From assembly GCA_021776775.1 (NCBI GenBank), contig JAJFFE010000053.1, positions 1 to 64,000 on the forward strand: a stretch of 64,000 bases of DNA, read 5' to 3'. Positions 61,825 through 64,000 of this stretch are shown piece by piece. The notes beneath the pieces were generated by a model, which was not told where the DNA came from, made no database searches, and saw nothing but the letters and a program-made list of their open reading frames with translations. Position numbers and translations under genes: made by a program. Positions within the stretch are counted from its first letter, which is position 1, and the number at the start of each line of letters is the position of its first letter. Origin of the DNA: Planctomycetota bacterium (GTDB lineage: Bacteria > Planctomycetota > UBA8108 > UBA1146 > JAJFFE01).

Positions 61825-62703
61825 TCATGAAGACTTTGGCGCCTCCGCGATCAAACGCGCTACGAGTCGTGTCATTTTCGGCTCAGCCTCAGCCGCTGTC
61901 GCGAGAATTTCGTCGACAGAAACTGGTTCGAGCGCGTCCGGGTTACAGATATCGGTAACCACCGAAATCCCCGCCGTCCGAATGCCTTCGTGCACCGCCA
62001 CGATCACCTCCGGGATGGTCGACATTCCGACGACGTCGGCCCCGAGGTTCCGCAGCATACGGTACTCGGCACGCGTCTCCAGGTTCGGTCCCGTGACCGC
62101 GGTGTACACGCCGGGCCGGGCCCGGATACCTTCTTCTTCGGCGATCGCGCGCATCCGGTTCATGAGTTCCGCATCGTACGGTGCGCACATGTCCGGAAAT
62201 CGCGGTCCCCATTCGTCGATGTTGAACCCAGTCAAGGGGTTGGAACTGAGGAGGTCGATGTGGTCATCGATCAACATCAGATCACCTTTTGCCAGATCGG
62301 GGTTCAATCCGCCGCATGCATTGGTGATGACCATGCACTCGCACCCGAGGCGAGCCATGACTCGGACCGGCAGGGTAATGTCCTTGAGGGAGTAGCCCTC
62401 GTAGATGTGAAACCGGCCCTCGAACGCCAGCACCGTGTTGTCACCGAGTCGCCCGATGTTGAGATTTCCGGAATGTCCCGGAGCCGTCGAGACCGGAAAC
62501 TCCGGGATTTTCGCGTACGGGATCGCTTCGACATCTTGGATCTCGTCGACCAGCGCGCCGAGTCCGCTGCCGAGAATGACGCCGAAGCGCGGAGGTCCGA
62601 GGTCGGATCGGCGCTCGAGTGCGTCTCGAATAGCGTCTGAACAGCGCTCGACGCGGGACTGGTACGCCTGGGCGGCTTCGGGGCGATGGGAATCGCTCTC
62701 CAC
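61825..62703 (-). CDS. punA: Purine nucleoside phosphorylase
   Basis: A 292-residue trimeric-type PNP. It cleaves inosine and guanosine with phosphate in purine salvage. LGSGLGALVDEI and FPVSTAPGHSGNL, then FEGRFHIYEGYS, VITNACGGLNPDL and the MSTIPEVIVAVHEG segment are characteristic. GAGGAG seven bases before GTG 62703. It lies in a reverse-strand run with clpP and purN, giving a purine-related neighbourhood. Confidence 0.94.
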   Translation of the reverse strand: MESDSHRPEAAQAYQSRVERCSDAIRDALERRSDLGPPRFGVILGSGLGALVDEIQDVEAIPYAKIPEFPVSTAPGHSGNLNIGRLGDNTVLAFEGRFHIYEGYSLKDITLPVRVMARLGCECMVITNACGGLNPDLAKGDLMLIDDHIDLLSSNPLTGFNIDEWGPRFPDMCAPYDAELMNRMRAIAEEEGIRARPGVYTAVTGPNLETRAEYRMLRNLGADVVGMSTIPEVIVAVHEGIRTAGISVVTDICNPDALEPVSVDEILATAAEAEPKMTRLVARLIAEAPKSS

Positions 62704-62819
62704 GGGTAGCTCCTCGGATTTCTTGGCGGCGGATTCTTGCTCGGCCGGTTGCGATGGTTCTTTGGTCGGACGGCGCGGAGTATAGGCGATTCCGTGTCAG
62801 ACTCCGAGCCGTAAGGCGG

Positions 62820-64000
62820 CTACGGATCGAGCAAATCTTCGAGCGCGCCGGCGGCGCGCTTCTTCGGGTCCGAGAGTCTTTTGTCGACGAGCGCCGCTTT
62901 GAACGCAGCGGTCGACGCAGCGGTCGGTTGGTCCAGGACCAGCCCGAGAAGTCCGGCGAAGAGCTTCTCTTCTGGCGACGTCGCCAAGCGAGTGAGCAGG
63001 GCGACGCGACCGGCGTCGCTCAGCTCGCTCCAAAGACTGAAATTCCGATTGCCGCCGATGGGGCTGTAACGGATCTTCTTGCCGTCGAGGCGGAGCTCGC
63101 GAACCTCGACGTCGCCGCTCGCGAGTCCGAGAGTCATGCGATCGACGCCCCGCTCGTCGAGGTTGCGAAGCACTTGGGGCCAGCTATCGAGCAGGTCCGC
63201 TTGTCCTCGAACGAGATCGCGTAGCTTCGTGTTACCGCCGGCAAACCGCAGATCGCGGAGTTCGCCGGATTCGATCGCCGACAGTTCGAGTTTCGCGGCC
63301 CAGGTGCGCCACGCTTTCGTGATGCCGAGAATCGCCTTCCTTTGATCTTGCTCATCTCCACCGGGGCCGTCCTCGTCCTCTTTCAGGGACTCGATCTCGG
63401 CGATTCGCGCCTCGACTTTGCTTCGAGTTTGCGCAAACGCGATGACTCCCAGGAAGCTCTCCAAACTCAGGATTGCGGAGTTGTATTTCTTCGTTGCGAT
63501 CTGCTCCGCGACGATCCCCGTTCGTCGTTCCCACTCGACCGCCTCGTTGCCGCGCAACGCCTGCAGGGCGTCCAGCTGTTGTCGGTGTCCAGACGTACCG
63601 GCGAATCGCTTCACGTCGAACTTGTCGAGTTCTGCTCGGGCTGATTTGAAGTTGCCCGCTCTGGCCGACCCTTCCGCGCGGGGACTCAGTCGATCGAATG
63701 CGCTTAGAGACGCCTCTTCGTGGCTGCGCAGCTGCGTCGCCGCCTTATCCATCGCGGTCGATCGCGAGTCGGACTCGGTCAGGACGCTCTCGTTGTCGAG
63801 GTCGGCGTAGGTCTGGCTGAAGGCCCGGTACCCGGTTGCGAGGCTTTCCATCAGAGTGACGCGATCCGGCCACGGTGACTCGGTTGCGGCAGAGAGTTGG
63901 CTCTCGCCCTGCTCGATGAGTCGAGCGAGTTCGCGCTTCGCCTCGACGAGACGGGCCGTGCGTTTCTGCTCCTTGGCGGTTGTTTCGCTCTGTGCCTTGG
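62820..64000 (-). CDS. Helical, coiled-coil protein, N-terminus off the window
   Basis: The reverse strand is open from the window edge to a stop at 62820, giving about 392 residues of a longer protein. It is charged and mainly helical: near the window edge it has a coiled-coil run rich in Glu, Lys and Arg (AKEQKRTARLVEAKRELARL), and elsewhere it alternates short helices with sections such as SILSLESFLGVIAFAQTRSK. No domain is recognisable. The Met at 63851 is only an internal residue, since the frame continues upstream without a stop. It is upstream of punA on the same strand. Confidence 0.6.
   Translation of the reverse strand, partial: KAQSETTAKEQKRTARLVEAKRELARLIEQGESQLSAATESPWPDRVTLMESLATGYRAFSQTYADLDNESVLTESDSRSTAMDKAATQLRSHEEASLSAFDRLSPRAEGSARAGNFKSARAELDKFDVKRFAGTSGHRQQLDALQALRGNEAVEWERRTGIVAEQIATKKYNSAILSLESFLGVIAFAQTRSKVEARIAEIESLKEDEDGPGGDEQDQRKAILGITKAWRTWAAKLELSAIESGELRDLRFAGGNTKLRDLVRGQADLLDSWPQVLRNLDERGVDRMTLGLASGDVEVRELRLDGKKIRYSPIGGNRNFSLWSELSDAGRVALLTRLATSPEEKLFAGLLGLVLDQPTAASTAAFKAALVDKRLSDPKKRAAGALEDLLDP

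Overview
The window is GC-rich (roughly 60%), gene-dense chromosomal DNA from a Gram-negative, diderm bacterium. It carries lipid A and LPS-core genes (an LpxL-type acyltransferase, lpxK, hldE, two GT9 heptosyltransferase-like genes), lnt, sigma-54, bS21, a GldA/F/G-type ABC system and type IV pilus retraction ATPases. EF-hand secreted proteins, many membrane-anchored proteins of unknown function and an unusually long RpoN suggest a planctomycete-like or other deep-branching lineage. That placement is inference: there is no rRNA here to fix it. No phage, IS element, CRISPR array, tRNA or rRNA was seen, so this is core plus some accessory chromosome.

Layout. 1-6.9 kb: a truncated sensor kinase lacking the phospho-accepting histidine, a cysteine desulfurase, an LpxL-like acyltransferase, a secreted beta-sandwich protein, an EF-hand protein and a GT9 glycosyltransferase. 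7.1-11.5 kb: a run of degenerate enzymes (M16-like without its zinc site, short FGGY kinase-like, altered ADP-ribosylglycohydrolase) and a tiny protein resembling the N-domain of pilus ATPases. 11.6-19 kb: lpxK / deoxyhypusine-synthase-like / hldE, then two PilT-type ATPases and a second GT9 enzyme. 19-24.6 kb: mrp, a TPR membrane protein, a thioredoxin-fold protein, a gene-free stretch of ~105-bp degenerate repeats, inositol-phosphate synthase and rpsU. 25-34.3 kb: lnt, rpoN with a clear sigma-70 promoter, and a five-gene gld-like ABC operon. 34.9-43.3 kb: a GT2 enzyme, unknown membrane/secreted proteins, two coiled-coil proteins converging on a strong terminator, then plsY-gpsA.

43.6-52.8 kb: a divergent PII-like protein next to glnA, larE with a processive GT2 enzyme, cmk-plsC-rpsA and a secreted protein. 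52.8-60.3 kb: a compact modification cluster (carbamoyltransferase, PhyH dioxygenase, nucleotide-sugar epimerase, GT2, TylF-type methyltransferase, plus a divergent methyltransferase and a convergent cephalosporin-hydroxylase-family protein). It probably decorates a surface glycan or makes a small glycosylated product. 60.4-64 kb: purN, clpP, a purine nucleoside phosphorylase and a partial coiled-coil protein.

Common themes: envelope building (lipid A, LPS core, lipoprotein acylation, phospholipid synthesis), motility or surface machinery (PilT pair, Gld ABC), nitrogen control (RpoN, PII-like, GlnA), and several proteins whose folds look intact but whose catalytic or regulatory residues are replaced. 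The strongest candidates for new biology are the PII-like protein with a greatly expanded T-loop, the DHS-like gene inside the LPS operon, and the carbamoyl/hydroxy/methyl modification cluster.
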